A stretch of DNA of 62,278 nt from Treponema sp. (GTDB taxonomy: Bacteria > Spirochaetota > Spirochaetia > Treponematales > Treponemataceae): contig JAKSTP010000013.1 in NCBI GenBank assembly GCA_024402505.1, positions 1 to 62,278 of the forward strand, in the 5' to 3' direction. Each line of letters opens with the position of its first letter. The stretch's first letter is position 1. A program made the translations under genes and the position numbers. Below the pieces are notes generated by a model. The model made no database searches. It was not told the DNA's origin and saw only the letters and a list, made by a program, of their open reading frames with translations. Of this stretch, positions 34,239 to 43,394 are shown in pieces.

Positions 34239-36212
34239 TTACTGTGCCTGTTTTGAATAGGCAGCTTTGATTCCTTCCGCAAAGAGCTTGTTCTGGTCGT
34301 TTCGTGTCTGAACAGAGAACTGTGGTTTTCCGTCTTCTGAAGAAACACGGTAAATGTTCATTGGATTTCCTGAATATGCAGGTGAATCCGGATTGTTGAT
34401 GTACCAGTCAAGAACAGCAACGAAACAGAGGGTGTATTTCAAAAGGTTTGCGTTTGTTGCATTTGTGTTAGGCCCGGTGTTTTTTCCTCCAAGAACAACG
34501 TCCAGTCGTTTTGAAACCTCGTTTGGCAGTTCAAACTGGTAGTGATCCCAAGGATTTGAAATGGATTTTACTTCAGACTTAGTTTTTGCAGCCTGATCAC
34601 ATTCGTTTACAACCATTGTAAGATATTTACGTGTAAAGTCGGTGCGGTGATACAAAGGACGGTATTTGCTTGAATCCTGAGGTCGTTCCAGAAGCAGCTG
34701 GTCGAATTTGTAGCTTGGCATAAAGTGGAAAGTAATCTGCCACAAAAGGGAGTTGAGAATCTTTTTACCAAGTTTTGATGTAGCAAAGTCTCCCTGAGAG
34801 TAGGCTGAGTTTACAAAATCCTTAAGTTCGTCGCAGTAAAGTTTTCCAAAGGTTTCTTCACGGTAGGCAGACCATTCATCCATAACATTGTAGATTGTAT
34901 CGGCTCCGTTCTTAGTAGAATCCGGTACATTGAACTTAATGTTTCGGCAGCCCTTGAAGCAGAATTCAATAATGTACTGAAGGACCATGATTACCTGCAG
35001 TGGATTTTCACGGTGCAAAAGGTTAGATCCGTCTTCCATTTCAAAAATAGGATCAAAATAAGCGTACATGTCAGGATGATCTTCAAGGTTGTTGAATCCG
35101 GCTTGTGGGAAGAACTGGTCAAGCAGTTTAAGCCCTGTAATAACCGTAGCATCTTTAACACCTTTCTGAACAGGATCCGGGCGTGAAGGTTTCTTTTCTT
35201 CTGCAGGTTTCTCTTTTGGTTTTTCAGGAAGCAGAAGATCGAATTTATGAAGTTCAGTGAATTTCAGGATATCAGAAATCTGAGTCTGGAAAAATTCGTT
35301 GTATTCGTAGTATCCGTTGGCACACATGCGCATAAGAAGAGGATACATTTTTTTGATTACTTCATTGTCCAAATATACCCAGTGAGTAATAGCCTTTTTT
35401 GAAAGTTCCGAGAATTTTTCTTTTGATGTATCCGGATATGCAATTTCGTCGTTGTAGATTTCCTTAATGAGCTTTGGAATTTTTGTGTCCCCAAAGTAGT
35501 AAAGTGTAATCAATGGCTTATAAAGAGCTCTTGTAATTGAAATAAGGTCTTTTGTAAGGACAGGTGGTTTTACATCTTTAAGGCGGGCGTATTCACCTTT
35601 GATTGGTCCCATTGTCCATGAAGCAACCATTCTAAGGAATTTAAATTTTGATTCAGTTCCGTTAAGAATCTTGCTTTTGTAAGTGGAAGGACTCATCTGG
35701 ATAATAGTTTTGATTACCGTAATGAAGTTTTCCATGTTTGAAATATGGGCAGGAATTTTATTGTCGCACAGTGACGGAAGAATTTTTTCTGTACCGTTTT
35801 TCTGGAAGCTTCTGATGAAATTAAAAAATCCGTAGTTTGGTTTGATCTGGAATTCTGATGACATCATAAGTTTGTCGATGTAATTGCAGTCCTTTTTGCC
35901 CATTTCCGGAAGCACTTCATTTTTGTGATAAGTTGGAGCTGTGTATCCTGCAGTGGAAGCTGATTTTGCCTGGGAAGAACCAGAAGATGGATTTCTTTTG
36001 ATTACACCGGCATTTGAACTGTGAGCTGGTTTTGATGGTGAACCACCGGCTGCACCTGAGGATGAGTTTGATGTTTTTTCGTACATAACCTGGCCGCCCA
36101 GTTTTTTTGCCATTTCGGCAGCTTCATTCTGATCAAGACTTCCAATATTGCGTCTTGTGTTTTCAAGAGTGCCCGGGGCCCAGTCAGCGGTTTTGTTTTT
36201 GTCGTCAGCCAT
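34239..36212 (-). CDS. Large cytoplasmic-type protein of unknown function, possibly DUF5312
   Basis: 657 residues, no signal peptide or TM segment. The N-terminal ~110 residues are a Ser/Ala/Gly/Lys-rich disordered tail (SSSGAAGGSPSKPAHSSNAG). The rest is a mainly helical region with many Lys, Tyr and Phe, including EKPKEKPAEEKKPSRPDP near the middle. I associate proteins like this with a spirochaete family of unknown function, with low confidence in the exact name. The ATG at 36212 has an excellent GAGGTGA. It is the 3'-most gene of the minus-strand envelope cluster 34239-40939, with only 6 nt separating it from the converging rel. Confidence 0.7.
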   Translation of the reverse strand: MADDKNKTADWAPGTLENTRRNIGSLDQNEAAEMAKKLGGQVMYEKTSNSSSGAAGGSPSKPAHSSNAGVIKRNPSSGSSQAKSASTAGYTAPTYHKNEVLPEMGKKDCNYIDKLMMSSEFQIKPNYGFFNFIRSFQKNGTEKILPSLCDNKIPAHISNMENFITVIKTIIQMSPSTYKSKILNGTESKFKFLRMVASWTMGPIKGEYARLKDVKPPVLTKDLISITRALYKPLITLYYFGDTKIPKLIKEIYNDEIAYPDTSKEKFSELSKKAITHWVYLDNEVIKKMYPLLMRMCANGYYEYNEFFQTQISDILKFTELHKFDLLLPEKPKEKPAEEKKPSRPDPVQKGVKDATVITGLKLLDQFFPQAGFNNLEDHPDMYAYFDPIFEMEDGSNLLHRENPLQVIMVLQYIIEFCFKGCRNIKFNVPDSTKNGADTIYNVMDEWSAYREETFGKLYCDELKDFVNSAYSQGDFATSKLGKKILNSLLWQITFHFMPSYKFDQLLLERPQDSSKYRPLYHRTDFTRKYLTMVVNECDQAAKTKSEVKSISNPWDHYQFELPNEVSKRLDVVLGGKNTGPNTNATNANLLKYTLCFVAVLDWYINNPDSPAYSGNPMNIYRVSSEDGKPQFSVQTRNDQNKLFAEGIKAAYSKQAQ

Positions 36213-36248
36213 AAATCACCTCGCGAAATATATATCACCAAAAATTTT

Positions 36249-37304
36249 CTAAAGTGTTCGGATCCGGTTTTTGTACACCAGACCAGGGAAGTTTTTAAGG
36301 ACCAATTTCTCGCCGTTTTTATCCAGAAGTACACCGTCAAAAGTGCCGTAAATGCTGGAATATTCAGTTCTCATAATAATGATATTCAGTGTCCGAGACT
36401 GAAGTGAAAGTGGAGTAAAGGTAAGGTCAACCATATTTTCTGTATCCTGGATAACCCAGGTTTTTGAAATACCAAAAGGAGTTGTAATTACAACCGGAGG
36501 CAGAAGTGTAGTTTCTCCGTCAATAATAAGTTCGTTGTGGTTATAGTTGTTTTCGTCTGCAGCATCAAGATTTGAGTGGAGCATATGGAAAATAACATCT
36601 TTGCCTTTAAGATTGCCAATGCCTAAGGCCCAGGTCTGATTTGTGTGAAATTTATAATAGGCTCGGCTTAAAGACTGGCAGGCAAGCCCGGTCATTTCCT
36701 GGGCATTTGAAAGTGTGCTGTCATGAGTATCCATGCGGCCAGTAATCTTCATGGTAGAAAACCAGGAGGCAGTGCATCGGGAAGAAGTTGGGGCAGGGGC
36801 TACAAACATCATGCTGGAGGTAATTTCTGATGAACGGATTTTAGCAAAAAGATTCGGACGCACTTTGTCGCCTTTAAGGCTTATGTCTACGCGGAATTTC
36901 TGATGATTGTTTTTCCAGTGGATTCGTGTGAACCGTGACTTTCTAAAACAGGTGCAGCTTCCGTCAGCTGTGTTAGTTGGAACAAAACGGCGGCGGGGAG
37001 GCATTATGTTATGGTAAACACATTTCTTTCCAGTTTTTTTGTCCCACACAATAACTTCTGTAAGTCCAAAGGCTTTGAAATCAAAAAAATCCACCATACC
37101 GATATTTTCATCAAAAGAAAAAGTGTAGAAAATTCGGGATTTAATGCGGAGATTTGAAATGAAGGCCGGAAGAGGCACTCCTGCATAAGGTGAACGCATC
37201 CCTTTAATGTCCAAACGGGGGCTTACTTCAGAAAATGATCCGAAGGAGGCTTTTCCTTTTGAGACAATATGAGAGATTTTTTCTTCAAGCTTACGGGTAT
37301 ACAT
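36249..37304 (-). CDS. DUF2804 family protein
   Basis: 351 residues. Features of the DUF2804 family: GLTEVIVWDKKTGKK (about residues 80-94), NNHQKFRVDISLKG, and a beta-rich C-terminal half (TTPFGISKTWVIQDTENMVDLTFTPL). No signal peptide, so cytoplasmic. Function is unknown. It shares the minus strand with the OmpA gene upstream (30-nt gap) and the unknown 657-residue gene downstream (36-nt gap), so co-expression is likely. Confidence 0.75.
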   Translation of the reverse strand: MYTRKLEEKISHIVSKGKASFGSFSEVSPRLDIKGMRSPYAGVPLPAFISNLRIKSRIFYTFSFDENIGMVDFFDFKAFGLTEVIVWDKKTGKKCVYHNIMPPRRRFVPTNTADGSCTCFRKSRFTRIHWKNNHQKFRVDISLKGDKVRPNLFAKIRSSEITSSMMFVAPAPTSSRCTASWFSTMKITGRMDTHDSTLSNAQEMTGLACQSLSRAYYKFHTNQTWALGIGNLKGKDVIFHMLHSNLDAADENNYNHNELIIDGETTLLPPVVITTPFGISKTWVIQDTENMVDLTFTPLSLQSRTLNIIIMRTEYSSIYGTFDGVLLDKNGEKLVLKNFPGLVYKNRIRTL

Positions 37305-37334
37305 TTTTATTATTATACTTCCAAAACAGAATTT

Positions 37335-38675
37335 TTAGTAGTAGTCTCTCTGAATGTAAGTTGCCCTAGGACGGGCCGTAATGTCAACACGGCGGTTCTG
37401 TGCTCGTCCTTCTTCCGTTTCGTTGGTGTCTTTAGGGCGCGTACCACCGTATCCTTTGTAGGTAAAGAGCTTTTCATCAAGGCCGTAATCAACAAGGGCT
37501 TTCATTACGGTGACTGTTCGGTCAATTGAAAGATTTAGCTGGCCTACCGGTTTTCCAACGTCCGCCGTATGTCCTTCAATAAGGATTGTAAAACTGTCAT
37601 CGCTCATGATTTGGGTAAGGAGTCTTGCAATTTCCTGAATGCGCATGGCTTCACTTGGAAGAAGTTCCGGTGAATCAGGATAGAATTTCAGATCAACAGA
37701 AAAAAGAATGCCGCCTGGTCCGTCTACAGGCTCAATATTGATCTTGTTTTCAAAAATATACTGTTTCACTTCACGATATTTTACGTAATAGCCAGGATCT
37801 TTGTCGGGAGCGCTTACAGTGTACAAAAGATTTTCTTTATCAAGAAGAATAACTACTTTTCCCTGTTTCAGAAGTTCACGGTTTTCATCAACAGAAAGAA
37901 TCTTCAGGGCATCCCGGCGTTTGATTACAGGATCGGTGCGGTTTCGTCCGTAAACTTTTGTTGCCTTAATGTAAAGTGGATCATAGCCAATGCGGTCGGT
38001 ATAACGGGAAAAATCGTCGGAATAGTCGTAGCGGATAATGCCACTTTCGGTAGCAGTTTTTGGAATCACGTTGTTCTTTTCGAAAATAAGTTCCATGTCC
38101 TCGTCCCAGATTTCAGGATAAAAGCAAGGATATACTTCGCTTGAAACATATTCGCCGTGAACAGGAAGAGCTCCTCTGGCATCAATAATAATTCCTGTGT
38201 AAACGCGGCTTGGAACTTCATCAATTGGTTCTTCCGGATTCTGAGGATATTTATGGCGCACTGTAAGAGGATTGATTGTGTTCAGGGAGATTGTATTTGT
38301 TGTTGTAAGAAGTTTTGCGTCGTGGGTAAAAATGTCGGGAGTTTTGTGTCCGCCCTCGATAATTTCCAGAATGTCATCCAGTTTTATGCGGTCGGACATT
38401 ACTTCATCACCAAGACTTGAACGGTTGTCCAGGAAAAGTGTAAGAAGGGGGCGCTGAATCAGTTCCGGCATTTTGTTTTTAATATTAACTGACGCAGTTT
38501 TTTTACCGGCAGGCATAATAAGTCCGCTTTTTTCTGCGTCCAGAGTTACGTTTGATTCAAAAGTTTTTGTAATCCAGTCAACTTTACTTACAGACTGAAT
38601 GTTCGAATCTTTTGCATTAAGAGGAAAAAGAGCAAAAATTGATAATGAAAGGGTCAAAAACAATGATTTTTTCAT
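37335..38675 (-). CDS. OmpA-family peptidoglycan-associated protein
   Basis: 446 residues. Signal peptide MKKSLFLTLSLSIFALFPLNA. C-terminal ~110 residues are an OmpA/MotB-like domain: FTILIEGHTADVGKPVGQLNLSIDRTVTVMKAL, YKGYGGTRPKDTNETEEGRAQNRRVDI. The family motif GHTDxxG is GHTADVG here, a variant I associate with spirochaetes; it shifts the DAP-binding Asp by one position. The Arg of LSxxR is kept. No lipobox. The protein probably links outer membrane or periplasm to peptidoglycan. Start with GGAG at 38675; 24 nt downstream of the lytic transglycosylase-type gene on the minus strand. Confidence 0.85.
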   Translation of the reverse strand: MKKSLFLTLSLSIFALFPLNAKDSNIQSVSKVDWITKTFESNVTLDAEKSGLIMPAGKKTASVNIKNKMPELIQRPLLTLFLDNRSSLGDEVMSDRIKLDDILEIIEGGHKTPDIFTHDAKLLTTTNTISLNTINPLTVRHKYPQNPEEPIDEVPSRVYTGIIIDARGALPVHGEYVSSEVYPCFYPEIWDEDMELIFEKNNVIPKTATESGIIRYDYSDDFSRYTDRIGYDPLYIKATKVYGRNRTDPVIKRRDALKILSVDENRELLKQGKVVILLDKENLLYTVSAPDKDPGYYVKYREVKQYIFENKINIEPVDGPGGILFSVDLKFYPDSPELLPSEAMRIQEIARLLTQIMSDDSFTILIEGHTADVGKPVGQLNLSIDRTVTVMKALVDYGLDEKLFTYKGYGGTRPKDTNETEEGRAQNRRVDITARPRATYIQRDYY

Positions 38676-38699
38676 AGTACTTCAACTCCATTATCGGCA

Positions 38700-39869
38700 T
38701 TATTTTTCGGGAATGTAGAGAATTTTTCCAATGCGGAGAATTGCGTTTTCTTCAATTCCGTTTACTTCGCAAAGGGTTTTTACGGTTACGCCGTATTTTC
38801 TGGAAATGGACCAGAGGGAGTCACCTTTTTCAACCTTGTACTGGAATGGGAAGGTGATTGGATTTATGTTTTCCAGGGCGGCCAGGGCTGTTTCCATTGT
38901 TCCCACAGGCAGACGGATCTGAGAGGTTTTTGATGGATGTGTAAATCCTTTTGTAAAGCTTGGGTTTAAGTGTTTCAAGGTTTTTTCATCAATGCGCATT
39001 TCTGCTGCCAGAGCCGAAAGAGAATATGCTTTTTTAACTTCAACATAATCAAAAATGCCGTCACGTTCGTTTACAAGGTTTTCATATTCTTCTTCGTGCA
39101 TTGGAAGATCAACGCCGTAAAAATCAGCGTGTTCACAAATGTCTGCAATTGCTAAAAGTTTTGGAACGTAGTTTACGGTCTGGCTTGAAATAAGGGAATT
39201 GTCTGCAATGTAAAAAAAGTCACTTACTCCGGCCTTTTTTACGGCCCGGCTCATGGCTCCGGCTCCACAGTTGTATGCACCAATGGCCAGATACCAGTCC
39301 TTAAACTGATTGTAATTGTCCAGAAGTTTTTTCAATCCGCCCTGAGTGCTTTTCCATGGATCAAGACGTTCATCAACAAATTCATCCAGCTGTAAAAATG
39401 GCTTTACGGAATTTTCCATAAACTGCCACATGCCAAGTGCCCCTGATTTTGACTTTGCCGAGGTCTTGTAATTTGATTCAACTACAGGAAGATACTCAAG
39501 TTCCGGTGGAAGGCCCATTTCTTCAATCACTTTGCGAACGTAAAGACGGTACTCCATGGAATCTTCAAGAACCTGCCGAAGCCACTTAAGCCATTTTTCG
39601 CTTAAATACTGATTTCTGTGTTTTATTACCAGAGGGTGATTCCGGTTTGTTTCGTTGAGGATGGAAAGGGGCAGTTCTGTAATAACAGGATCTTCCTCTT
39701 CTGAAAGTTCTTCCTGGGAATCGCCATAAATAGGGGTGTCTTCGTTAATAAGGTTTTCGTCCAGAATCAGTTTTAGATTGTCCGGAATCTGATGGTCAAG
39801 AAAGCGGTCTGCAAAAAGGGGAGAGAAAAGAAATAAAAGTGTGAGGGCGGTAAATATCGTCTTTTTCAC
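38700..39869 (-). CDS. Lytic transglycosylase with LysM domain (MltD-like)
   Basis: 389 residues from the GTG at 39869, two nt after the stop of the upstream lipoprotein gene, which puts the start right before the signal peptide (KKTIFTALTLLFLFSPLFA). A longer start at 39905 (ATG) would overlap the upstream gene by 34 nt and add 12 residues; the choice is not certain. SLT domain: PVVESNYKTSAKSKSGALGMWQFM (catalytic Glu in VVES) and GAYNCGAGAMSRAVKKAG. C-terminal LysM: YKVEKGDSLWSISRKYGVTVKTLCEVN. It would cut peptidoglycan in the periplasm. Confidence 0.88.
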   Translation of the reverse strand: MKKTIFTALTLLFLFSPLFADRFLDHQIPDNLKLILDENLINEDTPIYGDSQEELSEEEDPVITELPLSILNETNRNHPLVIKHRNQYLSEKWLKWLRQVLEDSMEYRLYVRKVIEEMGLPPELEYLPVVESNYKTSAKSKSGALGMWQFMENSVKPFLQLDEFVDERLDPWKSTQGGLKKLLDNYNQFKDWYLAIGAYNCGAGAMSRAVKKAGVSDFFYIADNSLISSQTVNYVPKLLAIADICEHADFYGVDLPMHEEEYENLVNERDGIFDYVEVKKAYSLSALAAEMRIDEKTLKHLNPSFTKGFTHPSKTSQIRLPVGTMETALAALENINPITFPFQYKVEKGDSLWSISRKYGVTVKTLCEVNGIEENAILRIGKILYIPEK

Positions 39870-39871
39870 TT

Positions 39872-40939
39872 TTAGAGTTTGTTTCCCATGTAGATTCCGG
39901 CCCATTCCCAGTTTCCGTGAATATCCGGATCAAGAGGGAAGTTTACTTTTCGGAAATATAGATACCAGACAGAAACGTATTCACTCCAACCCCAGGTACG
40001 AAGATAGGCTTCATTTGGATTGGAAGTTTCGTCCAGTTCGTCGGCATAACGGATACGGTTACCACGCATAAAGCTTCTCATGGAGAATTCTTCCTGGGCG
40101 TTGGCATCCATTTCGTCCTGTTTCCATGACATGGAGAAGAAATTAACCTTTGATTTATATTTGTCCAAAGCACGCCAGTCGTAGTTGCGGATGGCTTTTT
40201 TTACGGCAGCTTCAAGTTCCGGAAGACTCTGGAAAGTCCAGTCTTTGGAAGAGTTGTTAAAGTCAATGAAATGACGGGCGTTTTTGTATGCATCAGGTTC
40301 ACCTGGAATCTGAATTGTAGTGGCATCCGGCTGCTGGAGGAAAAGCTGTGCTGCATTAAGGGCCTGATCCCACTGGCTGTCATTTTCGTATTCCATTTCA
40401 AGGCGCACATACAATTCTGTTGTGTTAATCTGATCCGGGAATCTGTTGATAAGCTCATTCAGATATTTAATGCGGCTCTGAGGATTTGTACTGATCTGAA
40501 TAAGATTCTGAAGGCACATAAAGTGGATGGAATTGTCTTTTACCATAAGGTCCGGATACTGGCGGAGAATACGGTCAAAATAATACTCTGCTACCGGTTC
40601 TGCATTCATTGAAAGGTAAGAAAATGCGTTCATAAGAAGCCAGTAGGAGTTGTATTTGTCATCAGGATGATTTTCTACCCAGTTGTTCAAAAAGAGGATT
40701 GTACCCTGATAGTCGTTCTCATAAAGCAGGTTGTTTGCCATCTGGTTTACAATGGCGTACTGCTGTTTTGAATTCAGGTCCTTGTTTTCCAGAAGATACT
40801 GCAGTTCGGCCTGGGTTTCTTCAATGTTCAGCTTCCTTTTTTCATCTTCTGAAATGCCGGCTCCATTGTTGGCACAGGCAGTAAAAATAGAGAGAATAGT
40901 GATGATAAAAAAGGCATGAATTGCGTATCTTTTTTTCAT
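39872..40939 (-). CDS. Lipoprotein with TPR-like helical repeats
   Basis: 355 residues. Signal peptide and lipobox (FTACANN, Cys near residue 23). The rest is helical with repeated paired helices (QYAIVNQMANNLLYENDY, PVAEYYFDRILRQYPD, LYVRLEMEYENDSQWDQALNAAQLFL), like a TPR/Sel1-type scaffold. The C-terminus ends WEWAGIYMGNKL. It is followed by the lytic transglycosylase with essentially no gap, so it may assist that enzyme. No Shine-Dalgarno; the promoter sits 7 nt upstream. Confidence 0.75.
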   Translation of the reverse strand: MKKRYAIHAFFIITILSIFTACANNGAGISEDEKRKLNIEETQAELQYLLENKDLNSKQQYAIVNQMANNLLYENDYQGTILFLNNWVENHPDDKYNSYWLLMNAFSYLSMNAEPVAEYYFDRILRQYPDLMVKDNSIHFMCLQNLIQISTNPQSRIKYLNELINRFPDQINTTELYVRLEMEYENDSQWDQALNAAQLFLQQPDATTIQIPGEPDAYKNARHFIDFNNSSKDWTFQSLPELEAAVKKAIRNYDWRALDKYKSKVNFFSMSWKQDEMDANAQEEFSMRSFMRGNRIRYADELDETSNPNEAYLRTWGWSEYVSVWYLYFRKVNFPLDPDIHGNWEWAGIYMGNKL

Positions 40940-40946
40940 ATTTTTA

Positions 40947-40974
40947 ATTTAACATAGAGAAATAATCTTGTAAA
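40947..40974 (-). promoter_or_regulatory. Promoter of the TPR lipoprotein gene
   Basis: Minus strand: -35 TTTACA (40969-40974), 16-bp spacer, -10 TTAAAT (40947-40952). Overlaps the -35 of the + strand promoter by 5 bp. Confidence 0.5.
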
Positions 40975-40995
40975 TAAACCCGATAATAATATAAT
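40968..40995 (+). promoter_or_regulatory. Promoter of the membrane protein operon at 41032
   Basis: -35 TTGTAA (40968-40973), 16-bp spacer, -10 TATAAT (40990-40995). The leader holds GAGGAAAG before the ATG at 41032, a normal ribosome site. Confidence 0.7.
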
Positions 40996-41031
40996 ATTAT
41001 AGTAGAAAGATTTTTCTTTAGAGGAAAGAAT

Positions 41032-41616
41032 ATGCAAAAAATCAGTAACAAATGGCTTTACATGCTGCTGGCCACAGGCCTTCTTTTCATTCTTGCAGGC
41101 TTTTTCTTGTGGATAGCATTTTCCTCTGCAGCAGACGGAATTGTTAAAAAAACCTGGCCTCTTTTGATTATAGGACTGGGCTTCTTTTTCTTTTTCTCGA
41201 CCCTTGCCATTAAAAGAAATTCTATCTTCTTCTTTTGGGGATTTTTCCTTTCTTTAAGCGGATTTATCCTCCTTCTTATTACCATGGAAGTAATTCATTT
41301 CGGCATTCTGAAGCTGTGGCCGGTTTTCGGAATTATTGCCGGAGTAGATATAATTCTCTTAAGTTATTTCAAAAAACGGATGTTTTCCATCAGTAACCTT
41401 CTGTCAGGATTTGCGGTAATTGTAATCTGCTGTGTTTTCCTGCCATTTTCACTGGGGATTGCATCGATCAGCTTTAAAGCCTTTGTAATTATTGCCTTCC
41501 CGGTTTTGCTGGTAATTGGTGGGGTTTCTCTTGTTGCTCTGTTCGTTGCACAGATGTACAACAAAAAGCTGGTGCTTCCTGAAGAAGAAAGCGATGACTC
41601 TGATGAAATAATTTAG
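41032..41616 (+). CDS. Small multi-pass membrane protein
   Basis: 194 residues, about six TM helices (first at residues 9-30, last at about 155-176) and a short acidic tail (EEESDDSDEII). Resembles LiaI/LiaF-type or DUF5668-like membrane proteins in length and hydrophobicity, with no enzymatic motif. AGAGGAAAG ribosome site before the ATG. It is followed by the TPR gene after 12 nt. Confidence 0.65.
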   Translation: MQKISNKWLYMLLATGLLFILAGFFLWIAFSSAADGIVKKTWPLLIIGLGFFFFFSTLAIKRNSIFFFWGFFLSLSGFILLLITMEVIHFGILKLWPVFGIIAGVDIILLSYFKKRMFSISNLLSGFAVIVICCVFLPFSLGIASISFKAFVIIAFPVLLVIGGVSLVALFVAQMYNKKLVLPEEESDDSDEII

Positions 41617-41628
41617 GATTTTTTTCAC

Positions 41629-43362
41629 TTGAATAGATTTTTCACCAACGGAAAAAAGATTTTCTCTCTCTTACTGATTGCACTTCTGCTGCAGGATGCA
41701 AGTCTATTTGCAGCACGAAAAAAGAAAACCACAGTTGTAGAAGAAGAAGTTTCCGAAGAAAAAACCTACATCAACCTTCCTTCCGAAATTAAAAAACGCA
41801 GTTTTTTTGCAGACCTTAATCAGAGCGCCGTTACTCTTCTGGAAAACGGATCTCCTGAATCCATAAAGGAAGCTGTTCAGCTGATTAAAAAACCTTCTGC
41901 CGATTACAGTGATGTAGAAAAGGTTTTCCTTAATGTGGCAGACCGCATGCTTTCTATTGCCTATCCTTCTGAAACACAGACCTGGGAATACGAATCTTTT
42001 CAGGTACAGTCTCCTTATACCGGAGCATTGGACTCAGTTGATAAAGGCATTTTTGATTCAAGCACCGGGAATGCTGATTTTCTTGGAACTCTGCTGCCTG
42101 CTTTCCTCATTTTCAGGGACAATATTTCTGATGCCCAGCTTGCTTCCTGTCAGCAGGCTGTTGATAATGCAGCTGCCTTTAATAATTCTAGTTTTATCCT
42201 GTCTTTTATTGCTTCTAAAATTGCCTACAAAAAAGGTGAGTGGGAAAAAGCCGAGCAGAAGCTTCCAAAAACTGACTCTGCCGGTGCTGATTATCAGGTG
42301 TTTAAGGCTCAGGTTCTTGTAAAACGGGGCCGCACTGCAGAAGCCGAAGCAATAGCTTTGAAAATCACCCAGGAATATTCATCAAATCTTTCTGTATTGA
42401 AATCGGCAAGTTACATCTTTTTTGCAGCAGGCAATTTTGACAAGGCCGAAGAATATGTAGCCCGTGTTCTTCAGCAGACACCAAACAATCAGGAATTCCT
42501 TTTGTTCCGTGCCCGAATCCTTATTGCAAAAAAAGATTACATTCATGCTGTTTCCCTTCTGGATATGTATGCCAGAAACAACAGTACAAACCTTGATTAT
42601 CTTATTCTCCGGTCTACAGTTCAGCTGGAATGGTCAAAAAATACAAATCAGGCCACCGAAACTGTAGAAAAGGCACTTTCACTCTATCCGGAAAGTTCCG
42701 ATGCTCTTCTTATGGCTGCACGCATTGCTTCCATGGTAGACGGACCTGTTGCCGGAAAATATGCTGATGAACTGGTTTCTACAATTCTTGAAAAAGAACC
42801 TGGAAATACAAATGCACTTTCCTATGCCCTTAAAGGTCTTATGCAGAGGGAAAACTGGAAAGAAGCCTACGATATTTCAAGCCGCCTTGTAAATGAAGGA
42901 AAAGCCGACAGTGAACTTGTAAAAAATCACGTTGAAATCTGTCTGAAACTGAAAAAAAATACAGAAGCCTTGAATTATGCTACAGAACAGTATAAACAGA
43001 ATCCAGGTGATGAAACTGTTCTTCAGGCCTACGTTCTTGCCCAGGTGAATGCCGGTTCAAGAAACCAGAGCCTTCAGTTCATCAACTCACTGCTTGATGG
43101 AAGTTCTGCAAAAATGAAGAGTTTTCTCTATTACACAAGAAGCTTCCTTCAACCAAACGAAACTGCCGTACTTGCAGATCTTCGTTCAAGTCTTATTGCA
43201 AACCCTCGAAACAGCGAAACCCTTTTCCGCATGTACGAAATCTATTACGGAAAAACTGATTACCGAAAGGCACAGTACTATCTGAAACAGGTAGTTGCCC
43301 TTAATCCTAATGATTCTTCCGTAAAAATACTCAACGAAAACCTGACAAAACTCATTCAGTAA
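41629..43362 (+). CDS. TPR-repeat exported protein
   Basis: 577 residues. Begins at TTG 41629 with AGGA a few bases upstream; the signal peptide KKIFSLLLIALLLQDASLFAA ends near residue 30. The rest is helical repeats of the TPR/Sel1 kind (AEEYVARVLQQTPNNQEFLLFRARILIAKKDYIHAVSLLDMY, LYPESSDALLMAARIAS, NPRNSETLFRMYEIYYG). Probably a periplasmic scaffold. The gene follows the membrane protein and precedes the MATE exporter on the same strand. Confidence 0.8.
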   Translation: MNRFFTNGKKIFSLLLIALLLQDASLFAARKKKTTVVEEEVSEEKTYINLPSEIKKRSFFADLNQSAVTLLENGSPESIKEAVQLIKKPSADYSDVEKVFLNVADRMLSIAYPSETQTWEYESFQVQSPYTGALDSVDKGIFDSSTGNADFLGTLLPAFLIFRDNISDAQLASCQQAVDNAAAFNNSSFILSFIASKIAYKKGEWEKAEQKLPKTDSAGADYQVFKAQVLVKRGRTAEAEAIALKITQEYSSNLSVLKSASYIFFAAGNFDKAEEYVARVLQQTPNNQEFLLFRARILIAKKDYIHAVSLLDMYARNNSTNLDYLILRSTVQLEWSKNTNQATETVEKALSLYPESSDALLMAARIASMVDGPVAGKYADELVSTILEKEPGNTNALSYALKGLMQRENWKEAYDISSRLVNEGKADSELVKNHVEICLKLKKNTEALNYATEQYKQNPGDETVLQAYVLAQVNAGSRNQSLQFINSLLDGSSAKMKSFLYYTRSFLQPNETAVLADLRSSLIANPRNSETLFRMYEIYYGKTDYRKAQYYLKQVVALNPNDSSVKILNENLTKLIQ

Positions 43363-43394
43363 AAATTGGGTTTTGAACAAAACGACTCTTGAAA

